A stretch of DNA of 23,875 nucleotides from an uncultured Chloroflexota bacterium (GTDB lineage Bacteria; Chloroflexota; Limnocylindria; Limnocylindrales; CSP1-4), in NCBI GenBank assembly GCA_903924005.1, contig CAIXZV010000468.1, forward strand, positions 1 through 23,875. The letters run 5' to 3'. Below are positions 6,465 to 13,924 of the stretch, piece by piece. Position 1 is the first letter of the stretch. Each line of letters starts with the position of its first letter. Made by a program: the position numbers and the translations under genes. The notes below the pieces were generated by a model. It was given only the letters and a program-made list of their open reading frames with translations, ran no database searches and was not told the DNA's origin.

Positions 6465-8090
6465 CTACCCGGCTAGCCCAGCCAGCGCGCCGCCGTGGAC
6501 CAGCGCCAACATCGCGGCCATGTCGGGGCCGGGCTCGCGATCCTCACCCAGCCGCGAAACGCTCGCCCGGATGATTGCGTGCGCCTCGACAATGCCGGCA
6601 CCCGGTTCGGGCGAGGTCCCGTGCTCGCGGGCAAGCGCGTCACGCCGCAGGTCCAGCGCCTGCGCGGCAGCCATCAGCTCAATCGCCAGGATCTGCTCCA
6701 CGTGGCCCAGCACGATCCGGGCGTGGCGCGCGGCGGAGGCGCCCATCGACACGTGGTCCTCCTGGTTGGCCGACGTGGGGATGGAGTCCGCCGTGGAGGG
6801 GTGCGCGTAGACCTTGTTCTCGCTGGCCAGGGCGGCAGCCGTGTACTGGACGATCATCAGGCCGCTGTTCCGGCCGGGGTCTGGCGCAAGGAACGCGGGA
6901 AGCCCGCCGTTGAGCCGCGGGTCCAGCATCAGCGCCGTTCGCCGCTCCGAGATGGCGCCTAGTTCGGACAGGGCCAGCTTCGCAAAGTCCAGCGCCAGCG
7001 CAATCGGCTCGCCGTGGAAGTTGCCACCGGAGATCACCAGGCCGCCGCCGGTGGCCAGCGCGTCTGTGGGCACGTCGCCGCCATCTGGGAAGACCAGCGG
7101 GTTGTCCGTAGCGGAGTTGAGCTCGATGTCCAGCACGCGGCGCAGGTGGTCAAACGCGTCACGACAGGCGCCATGCACCTGGGGCACGCAGCGCAGCGAA
7201 TACGGGTCCTGCACCTTGTGCGAGCTGCCGTGGTGGGATGTCTGGAAGCCAGAGCCGCGCAACAGGTGGCGCACTTCCGCAGCAACGGCGATCTGCCCCG
7301 GGTGCGGCCGTGCCAGCTGGTATGGCGCGGCGTACGCCACCTCGGTGCCAAGCATGGCCTCAAGCGTCATGGCCGCGGCCACAGACGCGGTTCGGGCCAG
7401 CCGGTCCGCATCTGCCAGCAGCAGCGCGCCAATGGCGCTCATCAGCTGCGTCCCGTTGAGGAGCGCAAGCCCCTCCTTGGGGCCCAGGATCATCGGCTCC
7501 AGCCTCGTCTCGCGCAGCGCAATGAGCGCAGGCACCACTTGGCCGTTGAACTCCACCTGGCCGCGGCCAATCAGGGGCAGCGCAAGGTGGGCGAGTGGCG
7601 CAAGGTCCCCGGACGCGCCCACGCTCCCCTGCTCCGGCACCACCGGGTGGATGCCCAGGCGCAGGAACTCGCCGATGCGGTCAACGATCTCCGGCCGGGC
7701 GCCCGAGTGCCCCAACGCCAGCGTGTTGGCGCGCAGCAGCAGCATCGCGCGGACAACTTCGCGCGGGAACGGGCGGCCAACGCCGGCGGCATGCGAGGCC
7801 AGCAGGTTCTCCTGCAGACGACCAGCGTCCGTGGGCGGGATAAACGTGGTGGCAAGATCGCCAAAGCCTGTGGTGACGCCGTAGACCACCTCGCCGCGAC
7901 CGACGAGGGTGTCGATGACGGCGCGCGCCTCGGCCATGCGCTCGCGGGCATGCCCGTCAAGCTCGATGTTGGCGCCATGGCGGGCCACCGCCTCCACGTC
8001 GGCAATGGTGAGGTTGGCGCCCGTCAGCATGACAAGGTCGTGCTGGTTGGCGCTGGGAGGGGCGGCAGGGAGAAAGTGGGGATCAGTCAC
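6465..8090 (-). CDS. hutH: Histidine ammonia-lyase
   Basis: Removes ammonia from L-histidine to give urocanate, the first step of histidine breakdown. The Ala-Ser-Gly triad that cyclises to the MIO electrophile is at 159-161 inside GSVGASGDLAPLAHL. YGVTTGFGDL (70-79) carries the conserved active-site Tyr loop, and QDPYSLRC and LNSATDNPL blocks are also present. With the GTG at 8090 the protein has 541 residues; with the internal ATG at 8030 it has 521, nearer the usual 510. I kept the GTG because TATCCT lies exactly six bases before it, as at other leaderless starts here; conserved sequence begins only around residue 20. hutU is on the same strand but four genes away, so hut is not one operon. 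Confidence 0.95.
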   Translation of the reverse strand: MTDPHFLPAAPPSANQHDLVMLTGANLTIADVEAVARHGANIELDGHARERMAEARAVIDTLVGRGEVVYGVTTGFGDLATTFIPPTDAGRLQENLLASHAAGVGRPFPREVVRAMLLLRANTLALGHSGARPEIVDRIGEFLRLGIHPVVPEQGSVGASGDLAPLAHLALPLIGRGQVEFNGQVVPALIALRETRLEPMILGPKEGLALLNGTQLMSAIGALLLADADRLARTASVAAAMTLEAMLGTEVAYAAPYQLARPHPGQIAVAAEVRHLLRGSGFQTSHHGSSHKVQDPYSLRCVPQVHGACRDAFDHLRRVLDIELNSATDNPLVFPDGGDVPTDALATGGGLVISGGNFHGEPIALALDFAKLALSELGAISERRTALMLDPRLNGGLPAFLAPDPGRNSGLMIVQYTAAALASENKVYAHPSTADSIPTSANQEDHVSMGASAARHARIVLGHVEQILAIELMAAAQALDLRRDALAREHGTSPEPGAGIVEAHAIIRASVSRLGEDREPGPDMAAMLALVHGGALAGLAG

Positions 8091-8096
8091 CGGGCG

Positions 8097-8102
8097 AGGA
8101 TA
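8097..8102 (-). promoter_or_regulatory. -10-like element of leaderless hutH
   Basis: TATCCT on the minus strand ends six bases before the GTG at 8090. Its position is the main argument for that start over the ATG at 8030. Confidence 0.45.
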
Positions 8103-8148
8103 GTCGGCGCGCGGCAATCCGGGGCGGCAGGCGTGCGGCGTGGGGCGC

Positions 8149-8200
8149 GACGGGCCCCGCGGCACCGGACGCACGGGACGGGCCCCGCGGCACCGGACGC
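8149..8200. repeat. 24-bp direct repeat, two copies
   Basis: An identical GC-rich 24-mer (begins GACGGGCCCC, ends CACCGGACGC) occurs at 8149-8172 and 8177-8200, period 28 bp, in the divergent region between hutH and the LysE-type gene. Confidence 0.85.
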
Positions 8201-8207
8201 GCCGATG

Positions 8208-8222
8208 GATGAAAACTTCATC
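8208..8222. promoter_or_regulatory. Small dyad GATGAA-AAC-TTCATC, possible operator
   Basis: A perfect six-base inverted repeat with a three-base centre, AT-rich compared with its surroundings, in the intergenic region between divergent hutH and the LysE-type exporter. A related half-site, GATGAAGT, occurs near 8300. The position would suit a regulator of either gene. Confidence 0.35.
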
Positions 8223-8349
8223 GACCTGCGCACCAGACGCACGGAATCTGGTTGCGCGACCGGCTCACGCGGCGCTTTCGCCCCCGTGGTGCCGTAAGCG
8301 ATGAAGTCTGTATCTGGAGAGGCGTCAGGTGCCACCCGGACCCGGCCGA

Positions 8350-8355
8350 TACGAT
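8350..8355 (+). promoter_or_regulatory. -10-like element of leaderless LysE-type gene
   Basis: TACGAT ends six bases before the ATG at 8362. Confidence 0.4.
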
Positions 8356-8361
8356 GCGCCG

Positions 8362-8994
8362 ATGGATCCCCACATCGCGGCCTTCATTGGCGTGGCGGCG
8401 CTGCTCACCATCTCGCCCGGACCCGATATGGCCCTCGTCATGCGCAACGTGCTGCGCGGCGGCCAACGCGTGGCGCTTGCGTCCGCGATGGGCGTCGCGG
8501 CGGGCTGCCTCGTGTGGGGTATCGGCTCGTCGCTTGGGATCGCGGCGGTGGTGGCCGCCTCGCCGACGGCCTACACGGTGCTGCGGCTGGCGGGCGCCGT
8601 CTACCTCGGGGTCTTGGGCGTGCTCGCGCTGCGCACAGCAATCTGGCCGCCACCAACGACGCCCGACGCTGACCCGGCTGCCCGGGCCGTCGCGCTGTCC
8701 CGCGCGTCCGCCTTCCGCGTGGGCCTCCTGAACAACTTGGTCAATCCAAAGGTTGGCGTCTTCTACGTCACGTTCCTGCCGCAGTTCGTGCCGTCCGGCG
8801 CTCCGGTGTTTGCCACGTCGGTGTTCCTCGCCGGCATCCACGCCGCGCTTGGCGTGCTGTGGCTCACGGCATACGGCTCTGCCATCGGCCGCCTTGACGC
8901 CGTCCTCCGGTCAGTCGGCGTCCGCCGAGGGCTGGAGGCCGTCACGGGCCTGGTCCTTGTCGCGTTTGGGCTGAGGATTGCTGTGGGCGCGTAG
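8362..8994 (+). CDS. LysE/RhtB-family amino-acid exporter
   Basis: A 210-residue membrane protein with the family's features: an N-terminal helix ending in TISPGPDMALVM (the conserved PGP), a long hydrophobic pair at about 40-90, and NPKVGVFYVTFLPQF near 130-145, followed by three more helices. Members export amino acids or their derivatives by proton exchange; the substrate cannot be told from the sequence. Lying divergent from hutH, it could export histidine or another amino acid, but this is only context. I chose the ATG at 8362 because family members begin here and TACGAT lies six bases upstream. A GTG at 8329 has a fair Shine-Dalgarno (GGAGAGG) and would add 11 residues. Confidence 0.9.
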   Translation: MDPHIAAFIGVAALLTISPGPDMALVMRNVLRGGQRVALASAMGVAAGCLVWGIGSSLGIAAVVAASPTAYTVLRLAGAVYLGVLGVLALRTAIWPPPTTPDADPAARAVALSRASAFRVGLLNNLVNPKVGVFYVTFLPQFVPSGAPVFATSVFLAGIHAALGVLWLTAYGSAIGRLDAVLRSVGVRRGLEAVTGLVLVAFGLRIAVGA

Positions 8995-9087
8995 TGCTGC
9001 CGTTGTGGGGAGGTGGGCTATGCTCGGCCCCGTCCCGCGACGGCTCACGCCCGGCGCGCACGTCACCTGCAAACCCAACAGGAGCCT

Positions 9088-9765
9088 TTGAACTCCGTGC
9101 TCGCCTTTATCGACCAGATCGCGCTGCCGTTCCTGACGTCGCTGTATGGTGCCGTGGGCTATCTCGGCGTCATGGCGGCCATGGCCATCGAGTCCGCCAT
9201 GATCCCGCTCCCGTCGGAGCTCATCCTGCCGATGGCCGGCTTCCAGGTCAGCGACCCCACGCTGATTGAGCCGCTCACGCACGGCCCGTGGAGCTTCTGG
9301 GTGGTGGTCATCGTGGCCACGCTTGGCAACACGCTGGGCTCGCTCATCGCCTACGCCATCGGGGCCTATGGCGGGCGCCCATTTCTCGAGAAGTTTGGCC
9401 GCTACCTGCTGATCCGCCCGCACGAGATTGAGATCGCGGACCACTTCTTCACGAAGTACGGCAGCGCGACGGTGTTCATTGGCCGCCTGCTGCCCATCGT
9501 CCGAACGTTCATCTCGTTCCCCGCCGGCGTCACCCGCATGCCGCTGGGCAAGTTCATCGCCTACTCCACCGCCGGTGCGCTCCCCTGGTCCATCGCCCTG
9601 GTCTTCGCGGGCCAGCAGCTTGGATCCAAGTGGAACGACATCCGCCACGCGCTCCAGCCGTTTGACATGCTGATCGCCGCGGCGGTGGTCGCGGGCTTCG
9701 TGTTCCTCCTCTGGTGGCGCCTAGGGATGCCGGGCCGGCCGAAGAAGCAGACCCCCGCCGCCTGA
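9088..9765 (+). CDS. DedA-family membrane protein
   Basis: A 225-residue integral membrane protein of the DedA/SNARE-associated (VTT) family. It shows ESAMIPLPSELILPMAGF near 35-52, GNTLGSLIAYAIGAYGGRP, a membrane-embedded FIGRLLPIVRTFISFPAG with the conserved Gly-Arg and Arg-Thr, and a C-terminal helix. DedA proteins are implicated in lipid-carrier and phospholipid flipping and in membrane homeostasis. I chose the TTG at 9088 because AGGAG lies five bases before it; the frame is open 25 codons further up but that part is Arg/Pro-rich and unlike the family. The C-terminus is basic (GRPKKQ). Confidence 0.92.
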   Translation: MNSVLAFIDQIALPFLTSLYGAVGYLGVMAAMAIESAMIPLPSELILPMAGFQVSDPTLIEPLTHGPWSFWVVVIVATLGNTLGSLIAYAIGAYGGRPFLEKFGRYLLIRPHEIEIADHFFTKYGSATVFIGRLLPIVRTFISFPAGVTRMPLGKFIAYSTAGALPWSIALVFAGQQLGSKWNDIRHALQPFDMLIAAAVVAGFVFLLWWRLGMPGRPKKQTPAA

Positions 9766-9772
9766 CCGAAGG

Positions 9773-9840
9773 GCGCTAGCCCCAGGGCGGCGCTAGCCCC
9801 AGGGCGGCGCTAGCCCCAGGGCGGCGCTAGCCCCAGGGCG
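9773..9840. repeat. 17-bp tandem repeat, four perfect copies
   Basis: The unit GCGCTAGCCCCAGGGCG is repeated four times without a mismatch between the convergent DedA and histidine-phosphatase genes. The fourth copy (9824-9840) contains the stop codon and last three codons of the phosphatase (minus strand Ser-Pro-Trp-Gly-stop spans it). The other three copies therefore look like duplications of the gene's own 3' end. Confidence 0.95.
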
Positions 9841-10531
9841 AGGCGTCGGGTGCGCGCAGGTGTTGCGTGTCGTTGAGCAGCAGCAGCTTCGCCGCCGCGG
9901 GCACGCCATCCGCGTCCCAGCGCAAGACCGTGAGGTTGCACTGGTCCTGCGCAAACCGGCGCCGATAGCCGCGGACGTCCACGCCCAGCGCCACGGAGAG
10001 CAGGATCCGGTTTGTGGTTGCGTGGCCCACCACCAGGACGCGGCGCTCCGGTGGCGCCTCGGGGGCGCGACCGCCCATCGCCGCGCGGAACGCAGTCTTT
10101 GCGTGCCAGCTCCGCTGCTCCTCCAGCAGGTCCGTGAGAAAGCGCTCCACACGGGCCGCAACCTCATTCCCAGACTCACCGCCGGGGCAGTGGGTGGTGT
10201 CGGGCGCCGCCTCCCAGGTCTCGCGTCGTTTGGCGTCCTCGGCCCGGACCTCGTCGTATGTCCTGCCCTCCCAGTCGCCGTAGTCCATCTCTTTGAGGCG
10301 GGGGTCCGCCTCGGACGGCGGGGCCGTCACCGCGAGCAGTGCCGTCTCGCGGGCGCGGAACATTGGGCTGGTGATGACGCGGTCAAACCGCACGCGGGCG
10401 AGGCGGCGGCCAAGCGCTTCCGCCTGACGCCGACCTGCGGCGTTGATGGAGATGTCGATGTGCTGACCGATGTGCTGTTCCGGAACGGAGCGGTCGGTCA
10501 GGCCGTGGCGGGTGAGGACGAGGGTGAGCAT
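9827..10531 (-). CDS. Histidine phosphatase (phosphoglycerate mutase-like) family protein
   Basis: A 234-residue protein of the branch-1 histidine phosphatase superfamily. LTRHG at 6-10 carries the phospho-accepting His9; SPMFRARETA near 55-64 has the phosphate-binding Arg; EMDYGDWEGRT (81-91) has the acid/base Glu; VVGHATTNR has the second His (about 170). The substrate is not determined: such proteins include cofactor-dependent mutases and phosphatases of sugars and cofactors. I chose the ATG at 10531, nine codons before the catalytic His, as is usual; TAGACT lies eight bases upstream and there is no Shine-Dalgarno. The stop codon lies in a 17-bp tandem repeat. Confidence 0.92.
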   Translation of the reverse strand: MLTLVLTRHGLTDRSVPEQHIGQHIDISINAAGRRQAEALGRRLARVRFDRVITSPMFRARETALLAVTAPPSEADPRLKEMDYGDWEGRTYDEVRAEDAKRRETWEAAPDTTHCPGGESGNEVAARVERFLTDLLEEQRSWHAKTAFRAAMGGRAPEAPPERRVLVVGHATTNRILLSVALGVDVRGYRRRFAQDQCNLTVLRWDADGVPAAAKLLLLNDTQHLRAPDASPWG

Positions 10532-10539
10532 CAACGGTG

Positions 10540-10545
10540 AGTCTA
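10540..10545 (-). promoter_or_regulatory. -10-like element of leaderless histidine-phosphatase gene
   Basis: TAGACT on the minus strand ends eight bases before the ATG at 10531, the same hexamer and distance as at hutU. Confidence 0.4.
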
Positions 10546-10596
10546 GGGCGGGTCGGGGATGCGAGAATGGTCGCCTGAAGCAGCACGAGTACAGAC

Positions 10597-10809
10597 ATGA
10601 CCGATACGCACGCCAGCACCGCACCAGACAGCCACGCAGCCGCAGGTCACGGCGCAGGTCACGGCGGTCACGATGAGCACGGCCACGACGCGGACACCAT
10701 CGGTCCCATCGACGTCAAGATGTGGGGCGTTGGCATCGTCGGCGTGATCGCGGCGGTTGTGGTGGTTGCCTGCTTCGTGCTCGCAACCGGGTTCTCGTTC
10801 GGGGCTTAG
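10597..10809 (+). CDS. Small His-rich single-pass membrane protein
   Basis: A 70-residue protein. Residues 1-32 are hydrophilic with seven His (5, 13, 18, 22, 25, 28, 30) in a Gly/Ala/Asp context, which suggests metal binding. Residues about 43-66 form one hydrophobic helix. It is divergent from the phosphatase gene (65 bp gap), and its stop overlaps the stop of the convergent channel-like gene by four bases (TTAG). I do not recognise it. It could be a small subunit of a membrane complex or a metal-binding protein. The start at 10597 has no clear Shine-Dalgarno; coding is supported by the His-rich-then-membrane design. Confidence 0.55.
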   Translation: MTDTHASTAPDSHAAAGHGAGHGGHDEHGHDADTIGPIDVKMWGVGIVGVIAAVVVVACFVLATGFSFGA

Positions 10810-11912
10810 GCCGGCGCCTGCGGGCCGCCATGCTCGGCCACGGCGGCCGCGTCGGGCTCGTCGGTCACCCAAGCTGACTGCATCGGCCTGTCCCACCAGG
10901 GCGTTGGCGACATCGTGATCTTCTCGAGCACTTGCAGCGGCCGGTCGTAGTTCACGCGCCAGCCGTTGAAGTCTCTCCACGCCTGATCGCGGTCCTCCAC
11001 AAGGGGCACACCCGCGTCAGCGAGCACGCGCAGCGCAGCGTCAAACCGGGCGCGGTCAATGCTTGTGGGGTCCGTCGGCTGCGCGTTTGCCACCATTGGC
11101 ACGTTGAAGAAGCTGGTGATGCGACCCAGCGCGATATACCCAGAGCGGATCATCAGGTCTGCCTGAACGTCCATCGGAATGGCCACCGCGGACCGGGCCA
11201 GAGCGGCAGCGTCCATGATGGCGCCCGCAGCGTTTACCCAGGACTGGTTTGGCTGCTGGCTTCGGTAGAACACCAGGACCGGCAGCGACGTGTGCGTCTC
11301 CTCCAGCTCCGCAAACCACTGCTCCCAGCGCTCCCACATGGGATGGAGTGCGGCGAACCCGGAAAGGCGGTGCATCCGCGTCAGCATCACCACCGGTGAC
11401 GGCGGCGAGTCCGCGCGGACCTCAAGCAGGCTGACCAGCAGCTCGCGGCGCGAGAACGCGCCGTAGATCGTTGGCAGGTATGAGATCAAGAGCGCGACGA
11501 GGGCGAGGCCAATGGCCGCCTCCGCAAAGGCGACAGCCTCGCCGCCGGGAACGGTGGGCCGGTAAAAGCCAAGCGTGAGGAGCGATGAGCCGCTCACCGC
11601 GAACGCGTCGGCAGGCGCCACGCCAAGCGCCCAGAAGATGGCGGCAAACCCGGTTAGGACCAGAACGAGCCACCACGCCGGCAGCAGGACCAGCGCAACA
11701 GGGCCGTAGTAGGCCATGACCCGATGGCGAAACTCATAGGGCCGCGATGGCCGGGCCACCAGCAAGAACACGTTGCGCATGACGCGGAAGCTGACGCGGG
11801 TGAGCCCATCGTTGTCGCCGCGGGGCACGACAAACGTCCTCACGCCGGACATGATCGTCCGCGCAACCAGCAGTGCCCCAAGGATGCCGATGACGGGCTG
11901 AAGCGGGTTCAT
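10806..11912 (-). CDS. Two-TM channel-like membrane protein with a long cytoplasmic domain
   Basis: A 368-residue protein. Hydrophobic stretches lie at about 5-22, 68-96 and 127-150. Between the last two is FAVSGSSLLTLGFYRP (104-119), which looks like the pore helix and TxGF selectivity filter of two-TM potassium channels, except that the filter's final Gly is replaced by Tyr-Arg. Residues 155-368 are soluble and Trp-rich, with helices. I call it channel-like rather than a proven K+ channel. The ATG at 11912 is preceded at six bases by TATGCT, with no Shine-Dalgarno. It converges on the small His-rich gene, sharing four bases at the stop codons. Confidence 0.6.
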   Translation of the reverse strand: MNPLQPVIGILGALLVARTIMSGVRTFVVPRGDNDGLTRVSFRVMRNVFLLVARPSRPYEFRHRVMAYYGPVALVLLPAWWLVLVLTGFAAIFWALGVAPADAFAVSGSSLLTLGFYRPTVPGGEAVAFAEAAIGLALVALLISYLPTIYGAFSRRELLVSLLEVRADSPPSPVVMLTRMHRLSGFAALHPMWERWEQWFAELEETHTSLPVLVFYRSQQPNQSWVNAAGAIMDAAALARSAVAIPMDVQADLMIRSGYIALGRITSFFNVPMVANAQPTDPTSIDRARFDAALRVLADAGVPLVEDRDQAWRDFNGWRVNYDRPLQVLEKITMSPTPWWDRPMQSAWVTDEPDAAAVAEHGGPQAPA

Positions 11913-11918
11913 CGCGGC

Positions 11919-11924
11919 AGCATA
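11919..11924 (-). promoter_or_regulatory. -10-like element of leaderless channel-like gene
   Basis: TATGCT on the minus strand ends six bases before the ATG at 11912. Confidence 0.45.
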
Positions 11925-11998
11925 GCCCGCGACGTCGCGCGCACCGGTGAACTGGGCGCGCCGCTCCGCCCCGGCTCCGGCTGGCGTCCCGGTTGCGG

Positions 11999-12102
11999 CT
12001 GAGTCACCTCTACATCAAATCGGCAGGGCTCCTGCGTGACTCGATGACCAAACCCGGCCCCCGGGGATTGAACCCTGCACGCCGCAGCCGTTCCTGAGTC
12101 AC
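11999..12102. other. Noncoding block flanked by 9-bp direct repeats, with a tRNA T-arm-like stretch
   Basis: The 305 bp gap 11913-12217 has no convincing gene. CTGAGTCAC occurs at 11999-12007 and 12094-12102, and its inverse GTGACTC at 12036-12042, so alternative stems are possible. On the minus strand, near 12060-12080, GCAGGGTTCAATCCCC resembles a tRNA T arm, but no matching acceptor stem or CCA end is found. The flanking repeats are the size of a target-site duplication, though no terminal inverted repeats are seen. It may be a decayed tRNA or insertion scar, or chance. Confidence 0.35.
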
Positions 12103-12122
12103 TGGCGCATCACTGGGCGCAG

Positions 12123-12160
12123 ATGCAAACGCCGGGCCCTTGCGGACCCGGCGTTTGCAT
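12123..12160. terminator. Strong hairpin, likely terminator of the fhs operon
   Basis: ATGCAAACGCCGGG and CCCGGCGTTTGCAT form a perfect 14-bp stem with a 10-base loop, 58 bp after the fhs stop. There is no long T tract on either strand, so termination may rely on the strong stem. Confidence 0.7.
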
Positions 12161-12217
12161 TTCTGACGTGAGGGCTGGCGCACCGCCGGGCGAACCGGCC
12201 GTTGCGCCTCGAAGGGC

Positions 12218-13924
12218 CTAGAACAGCCCCACGATGTTCCCGTCGTCGTCGATTTCGATCTTCTCGCCGCCGGGGCGGGAGTTCAGGCCGGGCATCGTGC
12301 GCATGTCGCCAAGGATCGGCGTCACGAAGCCGGCGCCCGCGCTCAGGCGAACCTCGCGGACCGGGATCCGGAAGCCCGACGGGGCGCCCAGGAGCTTGGC
12401 GTCGTGGCTGAGGCTGTACTGCGTCTTGGCCATGCACACCGGCAGGTTGCCGTAGCCCATGTCCTCGTAGAGCTTGAGGCTCTTCGCGGCGGCCGGGCTG
12501 AAGTCCACGCCGTCTGCGCCGTAGATCTTGGTAGCGATGGTCTCAATCTTCTCGCGCAGCGGCATGTCGTCCGGGTAGAGCAGGTGGAAGTTGGGGCTGC
12601 CCTCTTCCGCTGCGGCCCAGACGGCCTTGGCAAGTTCAACGGCGCCGGCGCCGCCGTCCGTGAAGTGGCGCGCCTCAACGGCGTCTCGGGCGCCAGCGGC
12701 CAGCGAGACCTCCTTGATGACCGCAATCTCCTCCGCCGTGTCCGTGGGGAAGATGTTGATGGCCACCACCACCGGCACGCCGTACGAGCGGACGTTCTCA
12801 ATCTGCTTGGCAAGGTTGGCGGCGCCGCGGCGAACGCCCTCGGGGTTGTTCTCCAGCAGGGCCGGGTCAAGCGGCTTGCCCGCGACGATCTTGCCCACAC
12901 CGCCGTGCATCTTGAGTGCGCGGACCGTGGCCACGATGACCGCGGCGTCGCAGACCATGCCCGACGCTCGCAGCTTGATGTCGAAGAACTTCTCGGCGCC
13001 CATGTCCGCGCCAAAGCCGGCCTCGGTCACAAGGATGTCTGCGCCTGCGAGGGCCGCCCGGTCCGCAAGGATGGAGTTGTTGCCGTGCGCGATGTTTGCA
13101 AACGGGCCGCAGTGGACAAAGGCGGGGCCGCCCTCGAGCGTCTGCATCAGGTTGGGCTTGAGCGCGTCCTTGAGCAGGACGGCCATGGAGCCCGCGACAT
13201 GCAGGTCCTCTGCGGTGATGGGCGTGCCGTCGCGCTTGGTGGCCAAGACGATGCGGCCAAGGCGGGCGCGCAAGTCCTTGAGGTCCACGGCGAGGGCCAG
13301 GATGGCCATGACCTCGGACGCCACCGTGATGACGAACTGGGACTGGCGCGGGTAGCCGTTGTCCTTGCCGCCAAGGCCCACAACGATCTCACGCAGGGCG
13401 CGGTCGCTGATGTCCAGGACGCGCGGCCAAAGGATGTTGTTGGCGTCGATCCCCAGGGCGTTGCCGTGGTGGATGTGGTTGTCGATGAACGCGGCTGCAA
13501 GGTTGTGCGCTGCGCCGATGGCGTGGATGTCGCCGGTCAGGTGGAGGTTGAAGTCCTCCATGGGGATGACCTGGCTGTAGCCGCCGCCGGCCGCGCCGCC
13601 CTTGATGCCGAAGACCGGGCCCAGGCTGGGCTGGCGCAGCGCCACCGCGGCCTTCTTGCCGATCTTCTGGAGACCCTGGGCCAGACCAACGGTGGTGGTG
13701 CTCTTGCCCTCTCCCAGCGGCGTGGGGCTGATGGCCGTCACCAGCACGTACTTGCCGCGCGGGCGCTCGCGCTCCTGTCGCTCGATGCCCTCGATGGTCA
13801 CCTTTGCCTTGAAGTTGCCGTACAGCTCAATCTCGTCATCGTGGAAGCCAAGTTCACGGGCGATCTCCGTGATGGGGCGCGGCTTGACGGAGCGGGCGAT
13901 CTCAAGGTCGGACGGGAACGGCAT
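12218..13924 (-). CDS. fhs: Formate-tetrahydrofolate ligase
   Basis: A 568-residue cytoplasmic enzyme that joins formate to tetrahydrofolate at the cost of ATP to give 10-formyl-THF; the reaction is reversible and can make ATP. TPLGEGKSTTTVGL (68-81) is the P-loop. GGAAGGGYSQVIPMEDFNLHLTGDIHAI, at about 109-136, is the family's most conserved block, and it continues into the HNLAAAFIDNHIHHGN region. Length is normal. The ATG at 13924 directly follows the folD stop codon (TAG then ATG), so the gene is translated as part of the FTCD_C-folD-fhs operon. In this setting it can either feed formate into the folate pool or release formate from histidine-derived one-carbon units. Confidence 0.97.
   Translation of the reverse strand: MPFPSDLEIARSVKPRPITEIARELGFHDDEIELYGNFKAKVTIEGIERQERERPRGKYVLVTAISPTPLGEGKSTTTVGLAQGLQKIGKKAAVALRQPSLGPVFGIKGGAAGGGYSQVIPMEDFNLHLTGDIHAIGAAHNLAAAFIDNHIHHGNALGIDANNILWPRVLDISDRALREIVVGLGGKDNGYPRQSQFVITVASEVMAILALAVDLKDLRARLGRIVLATKRDGTPITAEDLHVAGSMAVLLKDALKPNLMQTLEGGPAFVHCGPFANIAHGNNSILADRAALAGADILVTEAGFGADMGAEKFFDIKLRASGMVCDAAVIVATVRALKMHGGVGKIVAGKPLDPALLENNPEGVRRGAANLAKQIENVRSYGVPVVVAINIFPTDTAEEIAVIKEVSLAAGARDAVEARHFTDGGAGAVELAKAVWAAAEEGSPNFHLLYPDDMPLREKIETIATKIYGADGVDFSPAAAKSLKLYEDMGYGNLPVCMAKTQYSLSHDAKLLGAPSGFRIPVREVRLSAGAGFVTPILGDMRTMPGLNSRPGGEKIEIDDDGNIVGLF

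Noticed and set aside
9773..9840. CRISPR array
   Set aside because: The four units are directly adjacent with no spacers, and no cas genes are present.
12055..12085. tRNA gene on the minus strand
   Set aside because: A T-arm-like stretch is present, but the T stem has a mismatch and no acceptor, D arm or anticodon arm could be assembled.
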